Shown here in pieces: positions 1 through 8,084 of a DNA stretch of 64,000 nucleotides. The position numbers and the translations under genes were made by a program. Each line of letters starts with the position of its first letter. Position 1 is the first letter of the stretch. Source of the DNA: Gnomoniopsis sp. IMI 355080 (lineage: Eukaryota > Ascomycota > Sordariomycetes > Diaporthales > Gnomoniaceae); NCBI GenBank assembly GCA_027946555.1, contig JAPEVC010000203.1, positions 1-64,000 on the forward strand. Reading direction: 5' to 3'. The notes under the pieces are model-generated. The model did no database searches, had not been told where the DNA came from, and was given only the letters and a program-made list of their open reading frames with translations.

Positions 1-240
1 GTATAAAGTATATATTCTTAAATAAAACCTATAAATATAGCTTTAATATAAGAATTCTTAATATAAAAATATATATTTATAAATTAATAAACTCTATATA
101 AAGTATATATTCTTTAATAATAACCTATAAATATAGCTTTTATATAAGAAGTATTAATATAAAAATATATATTTATAAATTAATAAACTTTATATAAGGT
201 GTATGTTTTTAAATAATAACTTATAAATATATAAATATAC
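1..240. repeat. AT-rich tandem repeat, about 95-bp unit, about 2.5 copies
   Basis: The string TATAAAGTATATATTCT begins at 2 and again at 97, and a diverged copy (TATAAGGTGTATG) begins at 193, giving a period of 95-96 bp. The units also share ACCTATAAATATAGCTTT and a TATATTTATAAATTAATAAAC segment. Base composition is almost entirely A/T, and the A/T bias continues, without periodicity, to about 310. From 310 to 484 there is ordinary-composition noncoding DNA in which I see no gene. The composition is typical of RIP-mutated repeats in ascomycetes, but no parent element can be recognised. Confidence 0.8.
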
Positions 241-484
241 TCTTAAGTTTGCAGGCTTATATCTCTAAAGATAATATAGATTATTAATCTAATTCTTATA
301 TTATAAAAAGTGAGTAGCTCTTAAAGGCTGAAAAGTCGATCGGGTTACAGGGACATCTCTAATTCACAGAGATATATGGAAATTTTGGAACGATTAATAT
401 ATGGAAGCAAAGCAATTGCGAATTATATTCTACTTGACTCTAGGGACAGACATCCTGGGTGAAGCTGAAGCAGCAGATTTTATC

Positions 485-794
485 TCAGCTATGCTGTCTC
501 TGTCGTAAACTCTTTCTCAGTGCTGTCAATTCGGCCTTGTGTTTTGATGTCAATCCTTCCTGCAACACTGACATCGCATCATGATGTTGCCTGCCAAGAT
601 CGAATCGCAGCATGTTGAGGTCATGGCTCCACTGGTGCTCAAGAACTGATATCAGTCTTCTTTTAAGCGAGCTGGTCCCTGAGACAAGCGTTGTCGGTAG
701 TGAGCTGGTCGACCTTCTGAGTGGCGTCTTGGACAGAGGCTTTGAAACGAGCAATCTCCCTGTCTTTTGCGGACAAGTCGGCTTCGAGCTGCTC
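485..794 (-). pseudogene. Decayed 3' end of the coiled-coil gene
   Basis: Downstream of the stop at 795-797 the same minus-strand frame continues with about 43 further codons of charged heptad-like sequence, to a second stop at 663-665. After that the heptad-like pattern (for example SVLEHQWSHDLNMLRFDLG) resumes in another frame and runs to 485. A single CAG-to-TAG change plus one small indel near 663-668 would explain this, so the stretch is best read as the former C-terminus of the neighbouring gene. An unusual intron is possible, but no good GT-AG pair removes both lesions without deleting heptad-like sequence. A sequencing error is the other alternative. Confidence 0.6.
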
Positions 795-2072
795 CTACTT
801 GGCTCTGTTTTCACTTGCAACCCTAATCGCCGCTGTGGCCTCGTCCAAGACCTTGTTATTCCTGTTGATGTCGAGGGTCGGAAGACGGTTGAGGATGTCA
901 TCTAATTGTTGCTGAAGACGGCTCTGGAGGGTGTCAAGGGATGCCGTTGCTGAAGCTGCTAGTCTATTGGCCTCTCTCAGCTCTTCGTTCTTTTGACCTA
1001 GATCACCCTTGGCACTAGTGAGTTGCTCTTTCAAGCTTCTGATCTCGCCATTGCGCCTCTCGAGTCTTTGCTCCTGGTTAGCAAATGCAGACTTCCAGGA
1101 CTCGACTTCATGGCGGAGCTCTTCAGTGTGGGATAGCAATGTCTCGGTCGTATCCAACACTTGCTGGCGAGATCTGATATCCGCTTCTCGTTGTTCCATG
1201 ACCTTGGAGGCATTGATGACATCCTCAATGTACTTGTTCTGTTTGGCCTGTTGCTCGTTGAATTTGGTTTGAATGGTGGAGTATTGGGTTTTGTGCGTGG
1301 CATCAAGTGCCTTGCGTTGAGCTTCGTGTTTGGCGTCCAATTCGGCGTGTCGTGCATCAAGTGCAGCCTGCTTGGTGTCAAGATTAGCCTGCTTGGTGTC
1401 GAGTGCCTCACGCTGTGCTTCATGCTTGACGTCAAGCTTCTCATGTTTCTCATCAACTACCTTGTGTAGGCGATGTAGTTCCTCGGCCTGTTTATCGAAA
1501 TGGACCTTGAGCTGGACCTTGGTCTCCTGGAGGCTCTCCTCCAAACGCCGCCTTTGTGCCACGACAGATTCATTCCAACCCTTTTCATCCTTCTCAACCA
1601 GGAGCTTAGCAGCTTGGATCTCAGAGGTCTTTTGTGCAAGCCTCAGAGCCCATGTTGACTGTGTAGATTGTGTCTCTTCAACCTTGACTTGTTGCTCTGT
1701 GACGGCCGTGTGCGTGTCCTGAAGCTGTTTGCTCAAAGACGCATTGGCCTGCTGGCTCTGCTGCAATGAAGCCTTGTAGTCCTCCAGAGCCGTCACCAAG
1801 TCTTTGGCAGCGGCAAGCTTGGCGTCTGCCTGTTGAAGCTTCTCCTCGACTTGTGCCGCATTTTCAGTGGCCTCGTTGGCCTTGGCGATGTACTGGACTC
1901 CGGCGGTATTGATTTGATCTGTAGCCGACTCCAGAAGCACGGCCAGTTGCCTCAGATGGGCTGGACTGTAGTTGGAGACATTCCCTGTTTCTGGTAGTCG
2001 TCCTATAAAGATCTTCATGCGTGACACCAACGTGGCGAGATCACCAGTGAGGTCTGGGTCGATTGGCGCCAT
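795..2072 (-). CDS. Long coiled-coil protein (425 aa), probably truncated
   Basis: This is an uninterrupted ORF of 425 codons rich in A, K, E, Q and L. From about residue 60 to the end it is nearly continuous predicted coiled coil. Around residues 200-260 there is a register of short repeats built on LDTKQAxLD / LDAKHEAQ, which looks like internal duplication. The first 55 residues are less charged and may form a small helical head. There is no signal peptide or membrane segment. The gene is head-to-head with the gene at 2463 across a 390-bp gap. The ORF ends at a TAG after which the same frame keeps coiled-coil character, so the original protein was probably about 100 residues longer. The family is not recognised. 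A structural or scaffolding role is only an inference from the coiled coil. Confidence 0.75.
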   Translation of the reverse strand: MAPIDPDLTGDLATLVSRMKIFIGRLPETGNVSNYSPAHLRQLAVLLESATDQINTAGVQYIAKANEATENAAQVEEKLQQADAKLAAAKDLVTALEDYKASLQQSQQANASLSKQLQDTHTAVTEQQVKVEETQSTQSTWALRLAQKTSEIQAAKLLVEKDEKGWNESVVAQRRRLEESLQETKVQLKVHFDKQAEELHRLHKVVDEKHEKLDVKHEAQREALDTKQANLDTKQAALDARHAELDAKHEAQRKALDATHKTQYSTIQTKFNEQQAKQNKYIEDVINASKVMEQREADIRSRQQVLDTTETLLSHTEELRHEVESWKSAFANQEQRLERRNGEIRSLKEQLTSAKGDLGQKNEELREANRLAASATASLDTLQSRLQQQLDDILNRLPTLDINRNNKVLDEATAAIRVASENRAK

Positions 2073-2462
2073 GATTTGCGCGCGTATGTGTGCGTGTGTA
2101 TGGGATGAGAGAACGTCGAAAAGTCGAGGCCTCGCGTATGGAGAAAAGGACTCCGTGTAAGAGGAGCACCAAGACGCGTTTCTGGAAGACCGTAGATGAT
2201 GCAGGTGAAGACGGGTGCCTAATGCGCGTTGTAGGTAGGCACGATGGGCAGGCTGCCATCGGGTAATTCAAACGGCTGTGGATGATGTAGGGCTCTTCAG
2301 AACAAAACATCATCCTTTACTACAAACAAATACCACCCCACGTTCGTTACCATGATCTATGCTATCAGTGTCTTTGATCGCGCTCCCACTTTATCAATCT
2401 CTCCAACCGCCTTCACATCCCACACCATCACATCACAACACATCCAAACCTCACACTACGAA
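2073..2462. promoter_or_regulatory. Shared intergenic region between two divergent genes
   Basis: This 390-bp gap separates the start codons of the coiled-coil gene (2072, minus) and the next gene (2463, plus). The plus-side leader just before 2463 is rich in CACA/CATCA pyrimidine-purine tracts, common in fungal 5' leaders. An in-frame upstream ATG exists at 2352, but the downstream ATG at 2463 marks the point where protein-like sequence starts. No specific operator was recognised. Confidence 0.45.
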
Positions 2463-3857
2463 ATGGATACCATTGATCAGCAGGATCCTGTTGCGACTGC
2501 GCGGGTTCCCTTGTTGGCAGGACTGCGACTGCAGCTCACCAAGTCTCTGTTGAGAGGCGAGTCCTACTACTCCCTAATGAAATACTGGCCTGCCATGGCA
2601 GAAGACGCAGCGAAGTTGCCAGACTACCTGCTCAGCACCATCACCCAGCGCAATCGAGAGCGCAATGAGATGGCTCTACAGGCAGGCTTCCCTCGGCCAT
2701 ACGCATTCGACACTAGAACAGAGGAGTACCTCAAAACCCGTTTGACGGGAGACTCGCGACTGTTTGAGGTCTATCATGCCATCCCGAGACAGCTGTTGCA
2801 GTCATTGGTGCTCGGCACCGTGGCATGGGACTACCACCCTAGTCGTGGCAAGAGTCGAGAGCATTACGGAGAAAAGCCCGGCATTGGCATCTACGCATTC
2901 GGCTTATCCGTGAAGGCTAGAAATGGTGAATGGTTGACTGCAAATGAAGTGCGTGCAATGGTGGCCCACATCGAAGAATACATCGCAGGACACGATGCCT
3001 GGCTGGCACACGACGGTCTTCCTATTACCCCACGGGACAAACAGCTACACGATTTCGTGACCCAAATCGACAACCATCATGGCACACACGACACGCTTAA
3101 CGTCGGACCGCGATTCTGTGGAAACGCGAGTCAGAGGTGTGGCCTACGCGACCTGGCGAGAAGTCTGACAGAGAGGATGCGGGCAAGCTTGCAACTCGAT
3201 CCCAAAGGCGACACGCCCATGATCCAGAGCCCTCTGTACATTGGTTGCTCCACTATCCTGGAGAAGCGCATGCTAGCCCACGACCCAAACACTGGCAAGA
3301 CTTCAGCCTTGAAGAGGTCAAACAAGCTGTTGGCATTGATAATGAGTCTGATGAAGTGTCAAGACTTGGAGCCTGAGACGATAGGCGTGCCGGTCCTTCG
3401 GCTATGGAAGGAGCAAGACCTTGACTTCAGTGAAACGCTCATCTGCTCATTCGCACAATCCATGGCGTGTCAAGATGGCTGCAACATGGTAGAGTGTGGT
3501 GATGCCAAGGGCAAGAACAAGTCTGATAGTAGCTGTGAGGACTACGTCAAGGCAAGGCTCCCATACTTGCATGACAACATTGTCGCGTCTCTCCATGATT
3601 TGAAAGAAAGACAAGCATTCGTTGACCAGTTTTCTCATTTTCAACCGCTGCTTGATGGAGTGGACAGTGAACTTATCGATCGCACCAGCCAGATGGTGGG
3701 CAAACTACAGGAACTTCTTGCGGGAATGAATACGTTGGAGAAGGAATACGAGCGCGCAGCCAGCGCACTGCAGGAAAAGAACAGGCAAATGGAAGCGAAT
3801 TCCAACCTGATGGATAACCTGATAGGGCTCTACAGATCGCTGAATTTGGGGGAATAG
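2463..3857 (+). CDS. Uncharacterised protein with GIY-YIG-like patch and C-terminal coiled coil (464 aa)
   Basis: I start this gene at the ATG at 2463. The in-frame ATG at 2352 would add 37 S/T/H-rich residues that read like translated leader. Residues 1-230 show no known domain. At about residue 257 the segment PLYIGCSTILEKRMLAH resembles the YIG half of a GIY-YIG nuclease core (Y-I-G, then L-E-x-R and H). It is followed by a helical stretch and a segment around V-P-V-L-R-L-W and S-E-T-L-I, as in the rest of that fold. The GIY half is not evident, so activity is doubtful. The last 70 residues (from about 395) are a coiled coil. There is no signal peptide or membrane segment. It is divergent from the coiled-coil gene on its left and convergent with the gene on its right. 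The domain assignment is inference. Confidence 0.75.
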   Translation: MDTIDQQDPVATARVPLLAGLRLQLTKSLLRGESYYSLMKYWPAMAEDAAKLPDYLLSTITQRNRERNEMALQAGFPRPYAFDTRTEEYLKTRLTGDSRLFEVYHAIPRQLLQSLVLGTVAWDYHPSRGKSREHYGEKPGIGIYAFGLSVKARNGEWLTANEVRAMVAHIEEYIAGHDAWLAHDGLPITPRDKQLHDFVTQIDNHHGTHDTLNVGPRFCGNASQRCGLRDLARSLTERMRASLQLDPKGDTPMIQSPLYIGCSTILEKRMLAHDPNTGKTSALKRSNKLLALIMSLMKCQDLEPETIGVPVLRLWKEQDLDFSETLICSFAQSMACQDGCNMVECGDAKGKNKSDSSCEDYVKARLPYLHDNIVASLHDLKERQAFVDQFSHFQPLLDGVDSELIDRTSQMVGKLQELLAGMNTLEKEYERAASALQEKNRQMEANSNLMDNLIGLYRSLNLGE

Positions 3858-4038
3858 AGGACAGTCTTGCATCGTGTGTGTGAGTGTGTGAAATTGTCTA
3901 AAGCTAGCCAGACTGCAATTTGCTCAATTTACTGAAAGGGGTCCCGCTTTACCCTCCTTTACCTCAATGCATCTCAAATGATCCTTCTCTGCAATGGATC
4001 TTGAACGTTCCTCCACACCGTAACGCCATTGATCACTC

Positions 4039-4245
4039 CTACTCCATTGACTGCGATGACATGACTGGAACTGCCCGCGCCGCATTGCTTGGCCGATAAT
4101 ATCCAGAAGAGTCCGAGTCATCGTCACGCCTGTTTGACATGTTGGCTTGAACAGTAGCCAATTGTTGAGCACACAAGGTATTTACGAAACCCAAGTCCTG
4201 TTGACATTCTGATGAGGTGAATTTGCGACGATATACCTCTGTCAT
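4039..4245 (-). CDS. Possible small ORF or 3' extension overlapping the next gene by ATGA (68 aa)
   Basis: A 68-codon ORF starts on the ATG that shares bases with the TGA stop of the 351-residue gene (ATGA overlap, 4242-4245). Its composition is protein-like, with a hydrophilic tail rich in R, D and S. Eukaryotes rarely use ATGA-coupled translation, so the likelier options are a spliced 3' extension of the larger gene or a chance ORF in the 3' UTR. The remaining noncoding bases 3858-4038 hold nothing recognisable. Confidence 0.25.
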   Translation of the reverse strand: MTEVYRRKFTSSECQQDLGFVNTLCAQQLATVQANMSNRRDDDSDSSGYYRPSNAARAVPVMSSQSME

Positions 4246-5297
4246 CCTTGGTTATTTGGTGGTCCGACAGCAGGCCCTACTCTTGTGTAAAAGAGCGTGT
4301 ACTTGGAGTCAAGTTCTCCTAATGACCATGAATCGTCAATGTACTGCTCGTACCGGTCACGGTCCCCAAACACCTTGACGTTGTCTCCATGGGAGTGGTA
4401 CAGCCTGATGAAATCCAAGCCGTCGTCGTCGCCTCTATTTCTCACTATAGCGAGGAGACAATACTCGTCGAACGTTTTGCCGTTGTATCCTTCAAAAGTG
4501 ACCTGCACCGCGCCGCCCTTGACGCGTGTGCTGGTAACCTCCATGCTAGGAATCCTGACTCGACCGATCGTGTTGATGCTGAAACCCGGTGGCTTCACGC
4601 CCAATGGGTCTAATTCAACAATCATGAACTTTGGCTTGCCCAAGTGGGTACGATACGCATACTCCTCGTCCTGCACTCTGATGCCCTCTGCTGGAATGTG
4701 CGCTCTCAGTGCCTCATTGAAATTGTTGTGATCTTTCATCTGACAGAAGATGGGGGACCGTATTCCACCCCAGACAGAGTGTCGTTCGTTGACAGGAATC
4801 TGGATCCAGTGCTTGTCCACTCCCAGGCGCTGGCGACCGATTGTCTGGTACAGATCAAAGTCGGGCGTCTCCCAAAGAGCTCCCAAACACTGCATCAGGC
4901 TGTGGAACGTCAAGACTGGACCGCCATTGAGCTCCGCAATGCGCGCGGTCATGTATCGCCTCCTGGCGTCGTCCACCTTCTTTTCCTCCTCCTCGGACTG
5001 GGCCGTGAAATTGGACATGGCAAGCTTGACGAGTTCTGCTGCGACCCCGGTGAGATTCTCGCTAGACCGTCCCTTGACCCAAAGATGGTCTGGGTGAGTG
5101 CTGTAGAGGTGGCGCAACACGGCCAGCATGCAGTCAACAGCAGAGAAGGAGTGTGCGTCGGCAGCTTTGGTTCCAGGAATCATGCGTGAAAGGATGAAAC
5201 GGTGTCGGTCTAGGTCTTCGTGTCCGGCGATCCTGCGTGTGGCGTCCCATGCACTCTCCAGTGCCAATGGCGCTGCCTCAGTCATCTGACTGTCCAT
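4242..5297 (-). CDS. Uncharacterised protein (351 aa)
   Basis: A single uninterrupted ORF of 351 codons with protein-like composition throughout. The first half (to about residue 140) is alpha-helical in character and contains an E-E-E-E-K-K charged stretch near residue 105. The second half (about 145-340) alternates hydrophobic and charged residues and carries several aromatic-rich beta-like segments, such as the stretch around GGAVQVTFEGYNGKTFDEY. There is no signal peptide, membrane helix or recognised motif. It is head-to-head with the 717-residue helicase-like gene (294-bp gap) and tail-to-tail with the gene ending at 3857, so it belongs physically to the same four-gene group. No function can be assigned. 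Confidence 0.75.
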   Translation of the reverse strand: MDSQMTEAAPLALESAWDATRRIAGHEDLDRHRFILSRMIPGTKAADAHSFSAVDCMLAVLRHLYSTHPDHLWVKGRSSENLTGVAAELVKLAMSNFTAQSEEEEKKVDDARRRYMTARIAELNGGPVLTFHSLMQCLGALWETPDFDLYQTIGRQRLGVDKHWIQIPVNERHSVWGGIRSPIFCQMKDHNNFNEALRAHIPAEGIRVQDEEYAYRTHLGKPKFMIVELDPLGVKPPGFSINTIGRVRIPSMEVTSTRVKGGAVQVTFEGYNGKTFDEYCLLAIVRNRGDDDGLDFIRLYHSHGDNVKVFGDRDRYEQYIDDSWSLGELDSKYTLFYTRVGPAVGPPNNQG

Positions 5298-5591
5298 TGC
5301 GCGAGGAAAATGTGGATGGTAGGGGTTTGAAGGTGGACGAAAAAAACTGTGTTATGGAGGAACCTTGGGAAAGGAAAGGTCATCCAGCAGAGAATAAGAC
5401 AGAAACCAAAAGAATAGAAGCGGAGTCGGCCCCTCAGAGTTGTGTGCTCGTTTGTCGCGCGTCCATTGCCATCTTCTCACAGGTCGTTTGCGAATCTGCA
5501 AACTTGAACCACAACACCACACCACACCACACCGCACCGCACCGCACCACACCACCACCCACGCTATCACAAGATAGCACACGACCTCAAG
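5298..5591. promoter_or_regulatory. Divergent promoter with CCACA/CCGCA microsatellite
   Basis: The 294-bp space between the start codons at 5297 (minus) and 5592 (plus) must hold both promoters. From about 5508 to 5561 it contains a simple-sequence tract of alternating CCACA and CCGCA units, immediately upstream of the plus-strand gene. It probably lies in the 5' leader. No TATA box or known operator is clear. Confidence 0.5.
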
Positions 5592-7745
5592 ATGGAAGAA
5601 AACGCTGAAGCTTTTTACACGATCATGCGAGATATAGTCGGCGCTTGCCGTCAAAACGAAGCCAGAGTGTCTTTGACACACATCACCTCCAACTCAGGTG
5701 GCCTTTCCACGCTGTTGGCGGTCGCTGGAGGCCTCATCCCTCAGCCGCCCCCATCACACATTCAGACGGAGAGCATGGCTATCTGGTACGTGGTGAGCCA
5801 TGAAGCTGACTTGAATGTCATTTCTGGCTTTAACCTAAAAGACGTCACCTTGTCCGAGCCGCAAGTAGGCAAGCTGTTCATCACCACATACAGCGCACTG
5901 AGACGCACCTTTGCCACGAGACCAACCGGAGAATTGACGATGGCGAAACAACTCATCGTCATGGATATGGGAATGGACCTACAATCGGCCGAGATGGCAT
6001 TGGCCGCGCGTGCTTGGCTGGAGTTTGTCGTGGAGGACTCTCGAAAGACATACGACCCGCCAATGTCGTACGCGCTCTTGACTATTTCCACGTCGGAGGA
6101 ACTGGTCGACTCGGCCATGGCCGAACTCTACTCGACAACTGTTGATGGCTGGGATCCCATTATTCACAGGCACCGCATCGACTTCTCGCCCGCACCCTAC
6201 CATTTCCACAGCGCACAGGATTGGCCTGTTGTGATCAGAGACATGATCGTGTCGGAGTGGCAGACGGAGCAGAGCCTCCACCAAAGAGGCCTAGAATTCA
6301 TCTGTCTCATGCCGCCACATGAGATCTATCCTCTGGAAAAGGCTATCCTAGAGGTAGACAGACAGCTCCCAGTGGTGTCCTACCTCCTCCACACCTGGAC
6401 TGAAAAGTCAACTATCCATGAGATGAGCAAGCGGTCCAGCAACCTGAAACTCGTGTATGTCAATCCAGAAGTCAGCTACGTGCCTAATTTTCAAAATATC
6501 AAGGCCATTTTTCTCGGCAAGACCATGGAGCATTTGATCATGGACAAAGAAATTTCCACTGTCGTCCGGACTTGCAGTGCAACACCTCTAGAGATCGCAA
6601 ATCTGGCCCAGGCTATTTATATCAGCCAGTTAAAGTCAACGTCGACGGGCATCCACAGCCCTTTCATGGCCAAAGACTTGGACAGGTTGCCGGGCCATCC
6701 GAAAAGGGGACGAGACCTCATGTACATGATGTTCAGGATGACACAACTCATTGGTGCACAAGAGTGGTCATGCCTCGACTCGGCCATTGGCCAAATGCAC
6801 ACCGATGACAGACAGTGGCAGTTTGAGAGCGCCAAGCGGCTCATTCTCTTGAATCTTGACAAGTACGCTGAAGGCACCCGTAATGTCTTACAGATCACAA
6901 GCACCGCCCGCAGAAGCATCCTCGACTTGGACCTAGGTACCGACCAGGGCAACAGGCTGAATGCAATGGTCCTACTCGGCTGCATCAACGACAGCATGTC
7001 CAATGAAGTCCGGAGGATGATTGTCGAGCTCGCGGCCCTCGTCTGGATGAACCCTGCTACTATCTACGCATTCGACGAGCGTACATATAGTAGCACGCGG
7101 ACACTGTATCTGGAGAAAGTGTCCAAGGCCGGGTTTCTCACCCCATATCTCTGTCGGGGACAGCTTTGGTTTGCCTTGGGATGGCTGTGGGCTTTCGAAC
7201 GGCTGTCATCCAGCACCCTCCGACCATCCTTCATGGCGAAGGCACTCATCCGTGCAACCAACAAGACTGCTGTCGAGCGTCTAATCCGTCAAAAGAAAAT
7301 TTGGATGGAGGTCTTGGGGATAGAGGACGGCGAAACCGCCAGAGGAGAGCTCTCCAAGGACGAGTTCCTCCATGTGGAGAAGTCCCTCGTCCGAGCCTTC
7401 ATGCTCAACTGCATGCTGGTCGCTGGCAACAACCATGGAAGTCCACCCCCGTATTTCGGAAGGGATATACCATCGCAGATCATACTGCAAGAGCCAGAGG
7501 ACAACAGCCGATGCGAAAATGTTGTCGACTGGAAGCAGGTCTTTACTGGCCCAGGCGTCTACGCCATTTACACGCATCTTCAGAGAACGCGAGATTCAGA
7601 GGGGAGGGTCAAGTATAGCCCGTTGAATTCGACAATTGTCTCGACTGCAGCTCTATGGGGTATGGTGCAAGAGATGGGAATGGGTTCGGAGGAATTCATG
7701 AAGTTTGCAAAGCCTTTTCGATTGGTTCCTCAAGTACTCAAATAG
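5592..7745 (+). CDS. DEAH-helicase-like protein with degenerate catalytic motifs (717 aa)
   Basis: The ORF is intact over 717 codons. Its order of segments follows a DEAH/RHA-type SF2 helicase core, but the signature residues are changed. The Walker A position reads SNSGGLST (residues 33-40), with Leu where Lys is expected. The segment FITTYSALRRTF corresponds to the MTDG-LLR region. Motif II reads D-M-G-M (125-128) instead of D-E-A-H. LEFICLMPPHEI resembles the FLPGxxEI strand of domain 2, and LKLVYVNPEVSYVPNFQNIKAIF resembles the KVVxATNIAETSxTIPxVxYVI segment. The QRxGRAGR motif is absent. The C-terminal half (about 350-717) is helical, as in the accessory region of that family. If the reading is right, this is a non-catalytic relative. 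It is divergent from the 351-residue gene, and its 3' end is duplicated just downstream. Confidence 0.7.
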   Translation: MEENAEAFYTIMRDIVGACRQNEARVSLTHITSNSGGLSTLLAVAGGLIPQPPPSHIQTESMAIWYVVSHEADLNVISGFNLKDVTLSEPQVGKLFITTYSALRRTFATRPTGELTMAKQLIVMDMGMDLQSAEMALAARAWLEFVVEDSRKTYDPPMSYALLTISTSEELVDSAMAELYSTTVDGWDPIIHRHRIDFSPAPYHFHSAQDWPVVIRDMIVSEWQTEQSLHQRGLEFICLMPPHEIYPLEKAILEVDRQLPVVSYLLHTWTEKSTIHEMSKRSSNLKLVYVNPEVSYVPNFQNIKAIFLGKTMEHLIMDKEISTVVRTCSATPLEIANLAQAIYISQLKSTSTGIHSPFMAKDLDRLPGHPKRGRDLMYMMFRMTQLIGAQEWSCLDSAIGQMHTDDRQWQFESAKRLILLNLDKYAEGTRNVLQITSTARRSILDLDLGTDQGNRLNAMVLLGCINDSMSNEVRRMIVELAALVWMNPATIYAFDERTYSSTRTLYLEKVSKAGFLTPYLCRGQLWFALGWLWAFERLSSSTLRPSFMAKALIRATNKTAVERLIRQKKIWMEVLGIEDGETARGELSKDEFLHVEKSLVRAFMLNCMLVAGNNHGSPPPYFGRDIPSQIILQEPEDNSRCENVVDWKQVFTGPGVYAIYTHLQRTRDSEGRVKYSPLNSTIVSTAALWGMVQEMGMGSEEFMKFAKPFRLVPQVLK

Positions 7746-7917
7746 AGATGTTACATCTTGAGAGAACATGGGATTCGGAGGGGAGTATACCCCGTTGAAT
7801 TCGACAATTGTCTCGACTGAAGCTATATGGGGGATTGGAATGGATTGGGAGGAATTCCCGAGGTTCTTAAGGCCACTTCGATTGATTCCTAATGTACTCA
7901 AATAAGATGGTTATACG
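7576..7917. repeat. Tandem duplication of the 3' end of the helicase-like gene, second copy decayed
   Basis: Copy A (7576-7754, about 179 bp) covers the last codons and stop of the gene. Copy B (7755-7917, about 163 bp) follows directly. Both begin ATCTT.AGAGAAC, share CCGTTGAATTCGACAATTG and TCTCGACTG, and end near GTACTCAAATA. Copy B carries many substitutions and deletions and is not part of the reading frame. The bases from 7918 to 8084 are the leader of the next gene. Confidence 0.85.
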
Positions 7918-8084
7918 AGATTCCGCCTTTACAAGTAAAGTTTATTTCATATCTAAGTACAATGCGGAGCCGGAGATTTCCTAATCAAGCACATAATGCT
8001 AATCAACTCTGGATCGTATCTTTAATACTGCAAGGCCCTCACCTCTTTTCCAAGCCCTTCATCTCTCTCCCTCCGCAATACACC

